A DNA stretch of 5,876 nucleotides from Nitrososphaerota archaeon (lineage in GTDB: Archaea; Thermoproteota; Nitrososphaeria; Nitrososphaerales; UBA57), in the NCBI GenBank assembly GCA_022572285.1, contig JACZWF010000102.1:1-5876 (forward strand), written 5' to 3'. Positions 1 through 5,174 of the stretch are shown here, piece by piece; positions within the stretch are counted from its first letter, which is position 1; each line of letters starts with the position of its first letter. The notes under the pieces are model-generated. The model did not search any database, had not been told where the DNA came from, and worked only from the letters and a program-made list of their open reading frames with translations. A program made the translations under genes and the position numbers.

Positions 1-711
1 GGCAGAGCAATCCTAGGCATCTCGAGAGGGGCTTATGCTGAATATATGTTTAGAGAAGCTGAAAGATCCATTCAAGCAGTTCAAGAGACAGTAGAGTCTG
101 TAGACGCTTTGCTTAGTGGAAAGAATTATCATGGAAGAATCATCGATATTGAACAGAATAATGAGGGATTGGGTTGGCTTTCAGGTAGAAGGGTTGAGAT
201 ATATGTCGGAACGTCAGGCCCCAAGCTTATCTCAAGGGCTACTAGGCTGAGTGCCGTTAAGGCAATCATAGTAGACAATCTCTGGAATCCAAGATATGCT
301 GAACAGTTGAGAAGCATTATTGATGATGAATCGGAAAAGGCTGGGAGAGAAGATAGAGTGCATCTGATCGCAAGACCATTCACCATGATATGTAGTGATA
401 GAGCAGAGGCTGAGAGGAGAATAATCCCCATACTAAAAGAATATCTTCCTCACTTAATCGGAGATTCTCCCATGCTCACTTCTATAGGCCTATCATTTGA
501 TGACATCCGTCGGTTTGAGGAGAAGGGCTCCCAGATACCCTCTAAGCTGATCGAGAATTTTGTCGCTCTAGGTAATCCAGATGATATCATTGAACAAACG
601 GATAGAATGTTGAAGGCAGGAGTCGATCATATATGTTACGGACATCCTCTCGGTGATCTCCCAGAAGTCATAAGGCTCATAGGTGAAAGGATCCTCCCGT
701 ACTTCGCCTGA
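1..711 (+). CDS. F420-dependent LLM-family oxidoreductase, Mer-like, C-terminal part (5' end outside window)
   Basis: The reading frame is open from base 1, so the first ATG inside the window (46) is internal. It encodes 236 residues of a protein whose family is usually about 320-330 residues long. The family is the luciferase-like TIM-barrel group that uses coenzyme F420. Archaeal Mer reduces methylene-tetrahydromethanopterin to the methyl form in the cytoplasm, in the C1 (methanogenic or Wood-Ljungdahl) branch. Visible support: an IYVGTSGP strand near partial residues 67-74, equivalent to the IYMGAQGP strand of Mer, and a C-terminal GHPLG motif at 214-218 followed by a helix ending RILPYFA. 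The N-terminal third, which carries much of the F420 site, is not visible. The aspartate-glycine seen after the barrel strand in classical Mer is replaced here by SAVKAIIVDN. A related F420-dependent dehydrogenase with another substrate is therefore possible. Family assignment is firm; the exact substrate is inferred. Confidence 0.8.
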   Translation, partial: GRAILGISRGAYAEYMFREAERSIQAVQETVESVDALLSGKNYHGRIIDIEQNNEGLGWLSGRRVEIYVGTSGPKLISRATRLSAVKAIIVDNLWNPRYAEQLRSIIDDESEKAGREDRVHLIARPFTMICSDRAEAERRIIPILKEYLPHLIGDSPMLTSIGLSFDDIRRFEEKGSQIPSKLIENFVALGNPDDIIEQTDRMLKAGVDHICYGHPLGDLPEVIRLIGERILPYFA

Positions 712-729
712 CAGGGTGAATTGGCGATA

Positions 730-747
730 GCGCGACCGCGCGCGCGC
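730..747. repeat. GC-alternating tract between convergent genes (tract 1)
   Basis: GCGCG (730-734), then ACC, then CGCGCGCGCGC (737-747). The last base is also the last base of the aquaporin stop codon, read on the minus strand as TAG followed directly by CGCGCGCGCG. GCGCG at 730-734 can pair with CGCGC at 739-743 around a four-base loop. The tract lies between the converging ends of the Mer-like and aquaporin genes, so it may act as a two-way end signal, although a T-run (TCTTTT) occurs only some distance away at 753-758. It is one of six such tracts in the window. Confidence 0.75.
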
Positions 748-1400
748 TAAACTCTTTTGTGCACGATTGACGCGAGCACACCTCCCGTAGCTGGGCCTAG
801 GATGTAAATGGAAAGGTTTTCCAGAAATCCTGAAGCTAGAGCCGGGCCGATACTTCTAGCTGGATTCAGAGCAGCTCCCGTCAATGGACCGAAGATGACT
901 ATTAATAGAAAGAGCGTAGATCCAATAATCGTGGCCTGATACCTGAGAGGCAGATTCCTCCGAGATAGACTAAGTATGACGAATACCAAAATAAAAGTCC
1001 CAATAATTTCCAAGGTGAAGCCCATCCAGGGATGGACACTCGAGGCAAGTGATGTCGATCCGAGATAATGAGAGCCGGTCCCCGATGGAAAAATTATTAA
1101 CAGCACGTAGCCAGCCACTATACCGCCGAGAAACTGGGAAAATAGATATGGTGCTATCAATTCCCGCCTTAACTTCCGCGAGACTCCTAAGGCCAGGGTC
1201 ACTGCAGGATTAATATGAGCTCCCGATATTCCACCGATGGTAAGTATCACAAAAGCAAGTACTCCCGCAAAAGTCGCCGCAATCACAAGTAGTTGGTACG
1301 GGACTTGTGTGAGGCTCGCAAACGCGACCGCCCCAGCCCCTACAAATACCAAAAGGAACGTGCCAAAAAACTCTGCCAAACTCTTTCTTACATCGAGCAT
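747..1400 (-). CDS. Aquaporin / MIP family channel, AqpM-like
   Basis: This 217-residue protein is a six-helix membrane channel for water and possibly small neutral solutes. Both half-helix signatures are present: GAHINPAVT with N64-P65-A66, and GAALNPARS with N179-P180-A181. The conserved glutamates of helices 1 and 4 are at E10 (AEFFGTF) and E131 (LEIIGTF). Placing the aromatic/arginine filter by spacing from the NPA motifs gives F44, I167, A176 and R182. By the same spacing E. coli AqpZ has Phe/His/Thr/Arg. From what is known, archaeal AqpM has Phe/Ile/Ser/Arg, so this filter is AqpM-like and more hydrophobic than a strict water channel. Length fits the family. The ATG at 1400 places the first helix immediately downstream, with no better in-frame start. 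A TATA-like box lies about 22 nt upstream. The stop codon touches a GC tract. It lies downstream of DUF998 on the same strand but has its own promoter-like region. Confidence 0.95.
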   Translation of the reverse strand: MLDVRKSLAEFFGTFLLVFVGAGAVAFASLTQVPYQLLVIAATFAGVLAFVILTIGGISGAHINPAVTLALGVSRKLRRELIAPYLFSQFLGGIVAGYVLLIIFPSGTGSHYLGSTSLASSVHPWMGFTLEIIGTFILVFVILSLSRRNLPLRYQATIIGSTLFLLIVIFGPLTGAALNPARSIGPALASGFLENLSIYILGPATGGVLASIVHKRV

Positions 1401-1416
1401 GTTGATAACTCATCCA

Positions 1417-1425
1417 ATGTATTAA
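1417..1425 (-). promoter_or_regulatory. Candidate TATA box of the aquaporin gene
   Basis: On the minus strand this reads GTTAATACA, an AT-rich box centred about 22 nt before the ATG at 1400. That is slightly short of the usual 25-28 nt from archaeal TATA box to transcription start. The transcript would begin at or very near the ATG, leaderless or nearly so. No Shine-Dalgarno-like sequence lies before the ATG, which fits a leaderless message. Confidence 0.35.
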
Positions 1426-1548
1426 CCCACAAAATCTGTAATTTACCCTAATCAGAGTAGCAGTCTTGAGTCATATCTTAGAACCACAAGTTATTCAGAT
1501 CCTGTCTGACCCGTTAAAAATTAGGTTAGTAGAATGGAGTGGTAAGTT

Positions 1549-1584
1549 GGTCTCAAATGTTTTTTAAAAAATAGGGGTGAGACC
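1549..1584 (-). terminator. Candidate U-rich hairpin terminator downstream of the DUF998 gene
   Basis: GGTCTCA (1549-1555) and TGAGACC (1578-1584) are exact inverted repeats of 7 bp. Between them lies the perfect palindrome TTTTTTAAAAAA (1560-1571). Read on the minus strand, a T6 run is met about 42 nt after the DUF998 stop codon, following GC tract 2. Archaeal RNA polymerase terminates on U-rich stretches, so this is a plausible end signal, insulating the aquaporin gene that follows on the same strand. An operator site upstream of aquaporin is the alternative reading. Confidence 0.45.
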
Positions 1585-1594
1585 GCCACGAGCA

Positions 1595-1606
1595 GCGCGC
1601 GCGCGC
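1595..1606. repeat. GC-alternating tract (tract 2)
   Basis: A pure (GC)6 run of 12 bases, the longest of the six tracts. It starts 6 bases beyond the DUF998 stop codon (1613-1615 on the minus strand). The surrounding 212-nt spacer is AT-rich, so the tract stands out sharply. Alternating GC of this kind can adopt left-handed DNA or self-complementary RNA pairing; neither is shown here. Confidence 0.75.
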
Positions 1607-1612
1607 TCGACA

Positions 1613-2173
1613 TCAAGTGTTCTGCCGGGATATCATGATTAGCCATAAGGATGCCAATGCAGTAGTCAGGGCCTCTTGTATTGCAACACCATCCCAAGGC
1701 CAAGTCGCGGACCAGATGAGGACAGAGGATATCCCCAATGCTAAGGCAACCGCCCCAATTCTCGGTGAACCGAGCAACCACGAGGAGAAGCTATAGATGA
1801 GCATTGTGATTATCATCATAACAAAGAACGCCACAGAAACTAGGCCATGGATAATACCTGTGTTGATTGGGAAGATGCCGACCAGGGCTAGACTTATCCC
1901 TGTGGATATTAGGGGCAGAGTCCAAATCAGAAATTTCCAACCACGATGACCGGAAGAGATTAGAATGGCGAATGCCGCCACAAATAGACCAGAAAGCATT
2001 GTACCAGCGTTAAAGACGTATGCGATGGGAGCATTAGCGCTCACATTTCCAAGATCACTTAGTGCGTCATCAAAGAGATTGAACCATGGGGAGAGGATTA
2101 TGGATACCAAGACGAAGGGGTAACTACTGGTCGCGGCGAGTACCCCTAATAGTGCGCTCTTCTTGAAGGCCAT
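1613..2173 (-). CDS. DUF998 family integral membrane protein
   Basis: This is a 186-residue, very hydrophobic protein with about six membrane segments, near residues 8-27, 52-72, 80-102, 108-130, 138-156 and 168-182. It carries the recognisable DUF998 pattern: SPWFNLFDDALSDLGN at 28-43 after helix 1, FNAG at 54-57 opening helix 2, GIFP at 99-102, a histidine at 109 (IIHGLVS), and a late glutamate at 167 (IQEALT). Archaeal members with this layout are common, but no biochemical function is established that I can name. Length is complete for the family. The ATG at 2173 is chosen because an in-frame TAA lies about 39 nt upstream with no other start between, and because a GGAGGT sequence precedes it. 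It is divergent from the AhpD-like gene and upstream of the aquaporin gene on the same strand, without tight spacing. Confidence 0.88.
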   Translation of the reverse strand: MAFKKSALLGVLAATSSYPFVLVSIILSPWFNLFDDALSDLGNVSANAPIAYVFNAGTMLSGLFVAAFAILISSGHRGWKFLIWTLPLISTGISLALVGIFPINTGIIHGLVSVAFFVMMIITMLIYSFSSWLLGSPRIGAVALALGISSVLIWSATWPWDGVAIQEALTTALASLWLIMISRQNT

Positions 2174-2185
2174 CGATCGGGACGA

Positions 2186-2191
2186 ACCTCC
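2186..2191 (-). promoter_or_regulatory. Shine-Dalgarno-like GGAGGT of the DUF998 gene
   Basis: On the minus strand GGAGGT lies 12 nt before the ATG at 2173, a somewhat long spacer. It implies a leadered message. AT-rich boxes further upstream (TTAAAG at 2213-2208, GATATTGTTA at 2220-2211) could serve as the TATA element, which would put the transcript start only just before this site. Confidence 0.45.
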
Positions 2192-2246
2192 ACGAGTATC
2201 ATTATTACTTTAACAATATCTATTGACGAATTAATGTCAAACTTAA

Positions 2247-2254
2247 GCGCGCGC
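2247..2254. repeat. GC-alternating tract (tract 3)
   Basis: GCGCGCGC, flanked as CTTAA on the left and TATCC on the right. On the minus strand it reads GGATAGCGCGCGCTTAAG, sharing GATAGCGCG with tracts 1 and 6 and GCGCGCGCTTAA with the reverse of tract 5. It directly follows the TAG that ends a short minus-strand open frame. It lies in the 266-nt divergent spacer between the DUF998 and AhpD-like genes. Confidence 0.7.
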
Positions 2255-2349
2255 TATCCGCTACGGGCAGCCTCGACTACCTGCTCCACCGACTCGATTG
2301 CCAGCGACACCTCGCTACCTGACTCATTTATGAGCCGGGATAGAGGCAA
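2254..2349 (-). pseudogene. Possible short protein or gene remnant, 31 codons
   Basis: The minus strand of the divergent spacer contains a short frame that reads like real protein. From a TTG at 2349 it runs PLSRLINESGSEVSLA and then IESVEQVVEAARSG, ending in TAG at 2256-2254. The last 16 residues look like an amphipathic helix, unlike the chance reading of AT-rich spacer DNA. The frame stays open upstream into less protein-like sequence, with no ATG. I do not recognise a family. It could be the surviving C-terminal end of a lost gene, a small protein, or chance. An inverted repeat, TAGAAG (2353-2358) with CTTCTA (2366-2371), lies just upstream of its putative start. Confidence 0.2.
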
Positions 2350-2386
2350 AAATAGAAGTTTTCGGCTTCTAAAGCAGTGATTTGTT

Positions 2387-2393
2387 CGCGCGC
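2387..2393. repeat. GC-alternating tract (tract 4)
   Basis: CGCGCGC, the shortest of the set and without the TAG or TTAA flank seen at several other tracts. It lies 18 nt upstream of the TATA-like box of the AhpD-like gene, so a promoter-upstream role is conceivable. The remaining part of the 2174-2439 spacer holds the DUF998 leader, tract 3, a possible short minus-strand frame and this promoter. Confidence 0.55.
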
Positions 2394-2411
2394 CGAAATT
2401 GCCATTCAATG

Positions 2412-2418
2412 TTTAAAT
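2412..2418 (+). promoter_or_regulatory. TATA box of the AhpD-like gene (leaderless promoter)
   Basis: TTTAAAT is centred 25 nt before the GTG at 2440 and 34 nt before the ATG at 2449. The 25-nt spacing is what an archaeal TATA box needs to start transcription at or next to the GTG, so the message is probably leaderless. No Shine-Dalgarno-like sequence is present before either start, in agreement. Confidence 0.55.
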
Positions 2419-2439
2419 CCTAATTCCTAGCATTCGTAC

Positions 2440-2841
2440 GTGATTAAGATGGCAGCATATGAAGATACGTTAAAGGACATAGAGACCACGATAGGAATAG
2501 TTCCTGGCTTCATGAAGGGCCTTCCAGAAGACGTACTAGTGCAGGATTGGCCACTCTTCAAGAAATATTCACTCGGAGAATCCCTGATCCCAGCCAAGTA
2601 TAGGGAGATGATCGGTTTGGCCGTAGCGGCCAACATCAAGTGTCCTTATTGTCAGCTCTACCACAAGACCGCTGCTAAGCTGCATGGGGCTACAGATGAA
2701 GAGCTCCGGGAAATTGTTATGAGTGCCAGCTTCACCGCAAGGTGGAGCGCCATGATACATGCCCAGAATTACGACTACCAGACCTTCGCTAATGAGCTAG
2801 AGCGTATAGCTGAGCACCTAACCAACGCCGCAAAGAAGTAA
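2440..2841 (+). CDS. Carboxymuconolactone decarboxylase family protein, AhpD-like
   Basis: This is a 133-residue all-helical cytoplasmic protein. Its core is CPYCQLYH, with C68, C71 and H75, preceded by E56 in YREMIGLAVAANIKCPYC. The spacings Glu+12 to Cys, +3 to Cys and +4 to His equal those of the AhpD site (Glu118, Cys130, Cys133, His137). A redox-active disulfide with proton relay is therefore likely, rather than true muconolactone decarboxylation. AhpD-type proteins support peroxide removal as thiol reductants or peroxidases; the partner here is unknown and no ahpC lies in the window. The GTG at 2440 is preferred because the TATA box spacing points to it; ATG at 2449 would remove three residues. 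The gene is divergent from DUF998 and followed by 281 nt before the next gene, so it is probably transcribed alone. Confidence 0.92.
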   Translation: MIKMAAYEDTLKDIETTIGIVPGFMKGLPEDVLVQDWPLFKKYSLGESLIPAKYREMIGLAVAANIKCPYCQLYHKTAAKLHGATDEELREIVMSASFTARWSAMIHAQNYDYQTFANELERIAEHLTNAAKK

Positions 2842-2964
2842 CACCTAAAGCACGGCAAGTCGCAGAAGGCGGAGACAGCGCAAGCTGCGGCAATTACATT
2901 TCTCATCGAAGGTGAAGCTGAGGTGATTGGCATCCTCTACAATGATATGGATGCTTCGGGATGA
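2842..2964 (+). other. Protein-like frame continuing after the AhpD-like stop codon; gene remnant or readthrough tail
   Basis: Directly after the TAA at 2839-2841, the same frame stays open for 40 codons to a TGA at 2962-2964. Its second half reads AAITFLIEGEAEVIGILYND and has no obvious low-complexity bias. There is no ATG at its beginning. It could be the leftover of a former separate gene, a coincidentally open frame, or a readthrough tail; I favour remnant or chance. The AhpD-like fold is already complete before the TAA. The following stretch up to 3008 holds only a small hairpin (GGAGG 2973-2977 with CCTCC 2988-2992). Confidence 0.2.
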
Positions 2965-3008
2965 GATCGTTTGGAGGTCGATTTGATCCTCCGACCAGAT
3001 CCGATTAA

Positions 3009-3016
3009 GCGCGCGC
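3009..3016. repeat. GC-alternating tract (tract 5)
   Basis: GCGCGCGC preceded by ATTAA, sharing the 12-base string TTAAGCGCGCGC with tract 3. It ends 5 nt before the TATATC element of the next gene's promoter, so here the tract lies at a promoter rather than just after a stop codon. Confidence 0.7.
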
Positions 3017-3021
3017 AACCG

Positions 3022-3032
3022 TATATCTTTAA
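3022..3032 (+). promoter_or_regulatory. Candidate TATA region of the six-helix membrane protein gene
   Basis: TATATCTTTAA is the only strong AT-rich box upstream of the gene. Archaeal spacing would put the transcript start around 3048-3055. That is downstream of the ATG at 3039, which would then not be in the message, so this box helps to move the likely start codon to 3123 and gives a leader of roughly 70 nt. Confidence 0.4.
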
Positions 3033-3110
3033 GAATGCATGGTAATACTTTCACCAGTTCAGAGTGATTTTCGGCTCCAGCTTGGAAGAAGTACTGGTCA
3101 GTTATTGTGC

Positions 3111-3115
3111 GAGGT
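3111..3115 (+). promoter_or_regulatory. Shine-Dalgarno-like GAGGT that selects the TTG start at 3123
   Basis: GAGGT lies 7 nt before the TTG at 3123, ideal spacing for pairing with the 3' end of 16S rRNA. Neither the ATG at 3039 nor the TTG at 3105 has such a site. Confidence 0.55.
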
Positions 3116-3122
3116 ATCGGAC

Positions 3123-4013
3123 TTGAGCGAAATATCAAATGCTTTCAGAAAAGGGTTTGGCTTATGGAAACGGGCTAAGTTCACACAGATGGGGGTTCTC
3201 CTAGTTCTTGGGTTCATCGGAATCTTTGTAGTTGTGCCTCTAGGTTTTCTAATAGCGATAAACGCAGCGGAGGGCCAGGTTGGTGAAATTAACATTAATC
3301 CGGATACACTCCTGATTGTTACCTTCCTAAATCAGGCCTCGGTTAACCCGGGTTTTTGGCTGTCAATTCTGGCTACGGTCATTGTGGTGGGGATTATCGG
3401 TACGATTGTCATTGGAGCAATTCAGAAGACAGCTCACGACTATTACGAGACTGACGATGGCCGGCTGGGCGGGACAATACGGACGCTTATCCCAATGACG
3501 CTTCCCCTGGCAGTCGTGGCAATCATCTCGGGCCTGATAATTGCGATCCCCTCTTGGATAGTAGCTGAGATTCTCAATAGACTGTCGGATTCTAACTTGC
3601 CTGTAATCCTAAATTTTGATCTTTTCTTTATCCCTCTCTCTCTGACCATCATGCACGTCGCTGCGATCTCTGTCATAATTCCCATCTTCATTTTACTAGG
3701 TGGTCCATACTTTCTGGCAATTACAGCAGTTGTTGCCGATCGGGCTGGCATAAATGGGATTGTAGATGGATGGAGACTCTACATCCACCGACTACTCACC
3801 ACTGTAGGCGTAATAGCGATCGTCCTTATCATTGGGACTCTGGATATACTCATTCTTTTGATACCTGTTAACGGGATCGTTTTAGCGGCCGACAACTTAT
3901 CGCAGATATTTCTCAATATTTTCCTTCTAATGTTGTTCATTGTAGTAATACCTTTTTTCAACAATTTCATCTACACGGTGATGTACAGTTATTATCGAGA
4001 GATTAGGAAATAG
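3123..4013 (+). CDS. Six-helix membrane protein resembling DUF4013 / GPDPase-membrane-domain-like proteins
   Basis: From TTG at 3123 the protein is 296 residues with about six membrane segments, near 24-47, 83-106, 125-150, 165-195, 230-255 and 262-285. It opens with SEISNAFRKGFGLWKRAKF, a short amphipathic helix ending in basic residues before helix 1. This is typical of archaeal multi-pass proteins related to DUF4013 and to the glycerophosphodiesterase membrane domain. Around residues 195-220, VVADRAGINGIVDGWRLYIH matches their internal pattern of an acidic turn, a short helix and a WRL motif. The C-terminus YTVMYSYYREIRK also fits. No catalytic residues are visible and the function is unknown. 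The frame extends up to an ATG at 3039, but those 28 extra residues are unlike membrane protein, and promoter and ribosome-binding signals favour 3123. It is convergent with the CPBP protease gene, with a palindrome between them. Confidence 0.75.
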   Translation: MSEISNAFRKGFGLWKRAKFTQMGVLLVLGFIGIFVVVPLGFLIAINAAEGQVGEININPDTLLIVTFLNQASVNPGFWLSILATVIVVGIIGTIVIGAIQKTAHDYYETDDGRLGGTIRTLIPMTLPLAVVAIISGLIIAIPSWIVAEILNRLSDSNLPVILNFDLFFIPLSLTIMHVAAISVIIPIFILLGGPYFLAITAVVADRAGINGIVDGWRLYIHRLLTTVGVIAIVLIIGTLDILILLIPVNGIVLAADNLSQIFLNIFLLMLFIVVIPFFNNFIYTVMYSYYREIRK

Positions 4014-4043
4014 GTAGGAGTCATAGTTAGTACCGGTGTGTGT

Positions 4044-4061
4044 GGGCTTACTAGTAAGCCC
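4044..4061. repeat. Perfect 18-bp palindrome, copy A
   Basis: GGGCTTACTAGTAAGCCC, a perfect palindrome centred on CTAG. It lies 30 nt after the stop of the six-helix protein gene and 52 nt beyond the end of the convergent CPBP gene. As RNA it could fold into a 7-bp stem with a CUAG loop on either strand. No U-run follows it, so it is not a convincing terminator. A GT run (GTGTGTGTG, 4036-4044) adjoins it. Its 16-bp core recurs at 4989-5004. The rest of the 100-nt spacer shows nothing else. Confidence 0.85.
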
Positions 4062-4113
4062 CAAACCCAAAACTCATAGGAACTTATCCATTCAGCCCAA
4101 TGCTAGGGATTTG

Positions 4114-4893
4114 CTAACCGGCGATGATCGACACCAGGCCAAGCATGGTTATGATCACGTTGAAGAAGAGGTGTCCGATTAGCCCTGGCCACACACTCCG
4201 GGTCCAATAGAATACAAAGGCGAATGTCAGGCTAGCAACAATAAGGACCGGAAACAACCACAATTGAAATGTGTGGTAGAGCGCAAACATGGTGCCATTG
4301 ATCACCCAAGACCATCTTCCGTACTTGGCTAGTTTCGGCAAGATCCATGCTCTGAAATAGAACTCCTCTGCCAGGATATTGAACAACAGGAACACACCGA
4401 AAAGGGGAAGTAGGAAGTACGCTCCCACCAGATTCAGGCCTGGAGAGATAACTTCCATCTCCGCCATCGGACTTATCGTAGGGTTCAGGAAAAACGGCAT
4501 ATAGTCTGGGATCGTCAATCCCACAGCATTAATCAAGGGCACAACGAGTGGGCTGGCTCCAATCGCGAGAATGAAACCAATGACAATGATCGCCGCGGCG
4601 ATCAGAGCACGCCTGAGCGGCAGTCGCTTAAAGGCCATACGGGAAGTCAGGGTGATGCCCATGGCCGCGGCTTCCCGACGCATTAGGAGTAACCCGGCTG
4701 CTAGGATGCTGAACAGACCTGCAATGCCAACGTACGAGTACGCTAAGAGTACCGGATTGCCGGCATCTACTAGAGCTGGGAGAATCAGATGGAAAATCAC
4801 GAATCCACCGGCACTAGGCAACATGAAGGCCAGCACGATTCCTACTATTGATAGCTGTGTAGTCTCTTCCCACTTGAAGATTCTTGAAGTCAT
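4114..4893 (-). CDS. CPBP family intramembrane metalloprotease (Rce1/Abi type)
   Basis: This 259-residue multi-pass membrane protein has all three signatures of the CPBP (CAAX protease and bacteriocin-processing) family. They are EEFYFR with E176, E177 and R181; FALYH with F203 and H207; and HLFFN with H241 and N245. In the family these residues lie inside the membrane and form the active site of a Rce1-like glutamate-dependent protease. Helices are predictable near 18-40, 50-71, 97-120, 157-175, 196-215, 217-231 and 234-256. Archaeal members have mostly unknown substrates. Some bacterial relatives process peptides or give self-immunity to bacteriocins, but no peptide gene is recognisable nearby, and the small membrane protein at 5175 is divergent. 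ATG at 4893 gives a short polar N-terminus before helix 1. No clear Shine-Dalgarno sequence or strong TATA box precedes it. The gene is bracketed by two copies of a palindrome. Confidence 0.93.
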   Translation of the reverse strand: MTSRIFKWEETTQLSIVGIVLAFMLPSAGGFVIFHLILPALVDAGNPVLLAYSYVGIAGLFSILAAGLLLMRREAAAMGITLTSRMAFKRLPLRRALIAAAIIVIGFILAIGASPLVVPLINAVGLTIPDYMPFFLNPTISPMAEMEVISPGLNLVGAYFLLPLFGVFLLFNILAEEFYFRAWILPKLAKYGRWSWVINGTMFALYHTFQLWLFPVLIVASLTFAFVFYWTRSVWPGLIGHLFFNVIITMLGLVSIIAG

Positions 4894-4988
4894 TTTAGAT
4901 ATCTACGGTCACTTCCAAATGACGCCCAAAAATTCAATCCATGAGTTAAAAATGATTAGAGGTCATTCTTGTTGATAGGGTAACGCTT

Positions 4989-5004
4989 GGCTTACTAGTA
5001 AGCC
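4989..5004. repeat. Perfect 16-bp palindrome, copy B
   Basis: GGCTTACTAGTAAGCC is identical to the core of copy A at 4045-4060. It lies 95 nt upstream of the CPBP start codon. On the plus strand it is followed by a run of C and then TTTTTT (5010-5015), the shape of a hairpin plus T-run terminator, but no plus-strand gene ends just before it. An operator or binding site for a dimeric protein upstream of CPBP is an alternative. Confidence 0.85.
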
Positions 5005-5143
5005 CCCCCTTTTTTGGGTGAATCTGACGTAGGTTAAGGCCCAACTCCAGAAAAATTATTTCTTCAGGTCATGGCTTCCTCAAGGTGTAGGCGAAAATAC
5101 GGATATACTGAAAGAGGTTAGACATACCCATTAGACTGCTAGC

Positions 5144-5150
5144 TTTTTAT
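5144..5150 (+). promoter_or_regulatory. TATA box of the small membrane protein gene
   Basis: TTTTTAT is centred 28 nt before the ATG at 5175, the expected distance for a transcript starting at or within a few bases of the start codon. No Shine-Dalgarno-like sequence is present between them, so the message is probably leaderless. Confidence 0.5.
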
Positions 5151-5174
5151 CGTGTTGAAAAATGCCCTATTCCC

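Larger units (their letters stand above)
4894..5174. other. Divergent intergenic region between the CPBP gene and the small membrane protein
   Basis: This 281-nt spacer has no convincing gene. It holds an 8-bp palindrome AGATATCT (4897-4904) next to the CPBP start. Two weak AT-rich boxes are possible TATA elements for CPBP (minus strand AATTTTT at 4934-4928 and ATTTTTAA at 4953-4946). It also holds palindrome copy B and a CCCTTTTTTGGG run (5007-5018), and the promoter of the rightward gene near its right end. I found no box C/D RNA or tRNA features in it. Confidence 0.6.

Noticed and set aside
1210..1425. Two overlapping short frames, one per strand, at the aquaporin start
   Set aside because: Both are other-frame readings of the confident aquaporin gene, without any family resemblance.
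1521..1781. Minus-strand frame of 86 codons over the end of DUF998
   Set aside because: It is an out-of-frame reading that runs through the GC tract and the terminator-like hairpin; the DUF998 frame explains the region.
2973..2992. GGAGG/CCTCC hairpin in the spacer before the six-helix protein
   Set aside because: The 5-bp stem with a 10-base loop is short, lacks a U-run and has no partner feature, so it is within what chance gives.
2845..3138. Open frame of 97 codons on the minus strand across the spacer after the AhpD-like gene
   Set aside because: Its product is arginine- and serine-rich with no recognisable domain, it runs across the GC tract and into the start of the plus-strand membrane protein gene, and it has no promoter or ribosome-binding signal.
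4571..4975. Open frame of 134 codons on the plus strand opposite the CPBP gene
   Set aside because: The opposite strand carries a protease with all catalytic motifs. This frame gives a basic, methionine- and arginine-rich product, as expected from the antisense of a hydrophobic gene.
4044..5004. The two palindromes as ends of an insertion sequence
   Set aside because: No transposase lies between them, the enclosed gene is a CPBP protease, and I see no target-site duplication. A cassette remains possible but is not shown.
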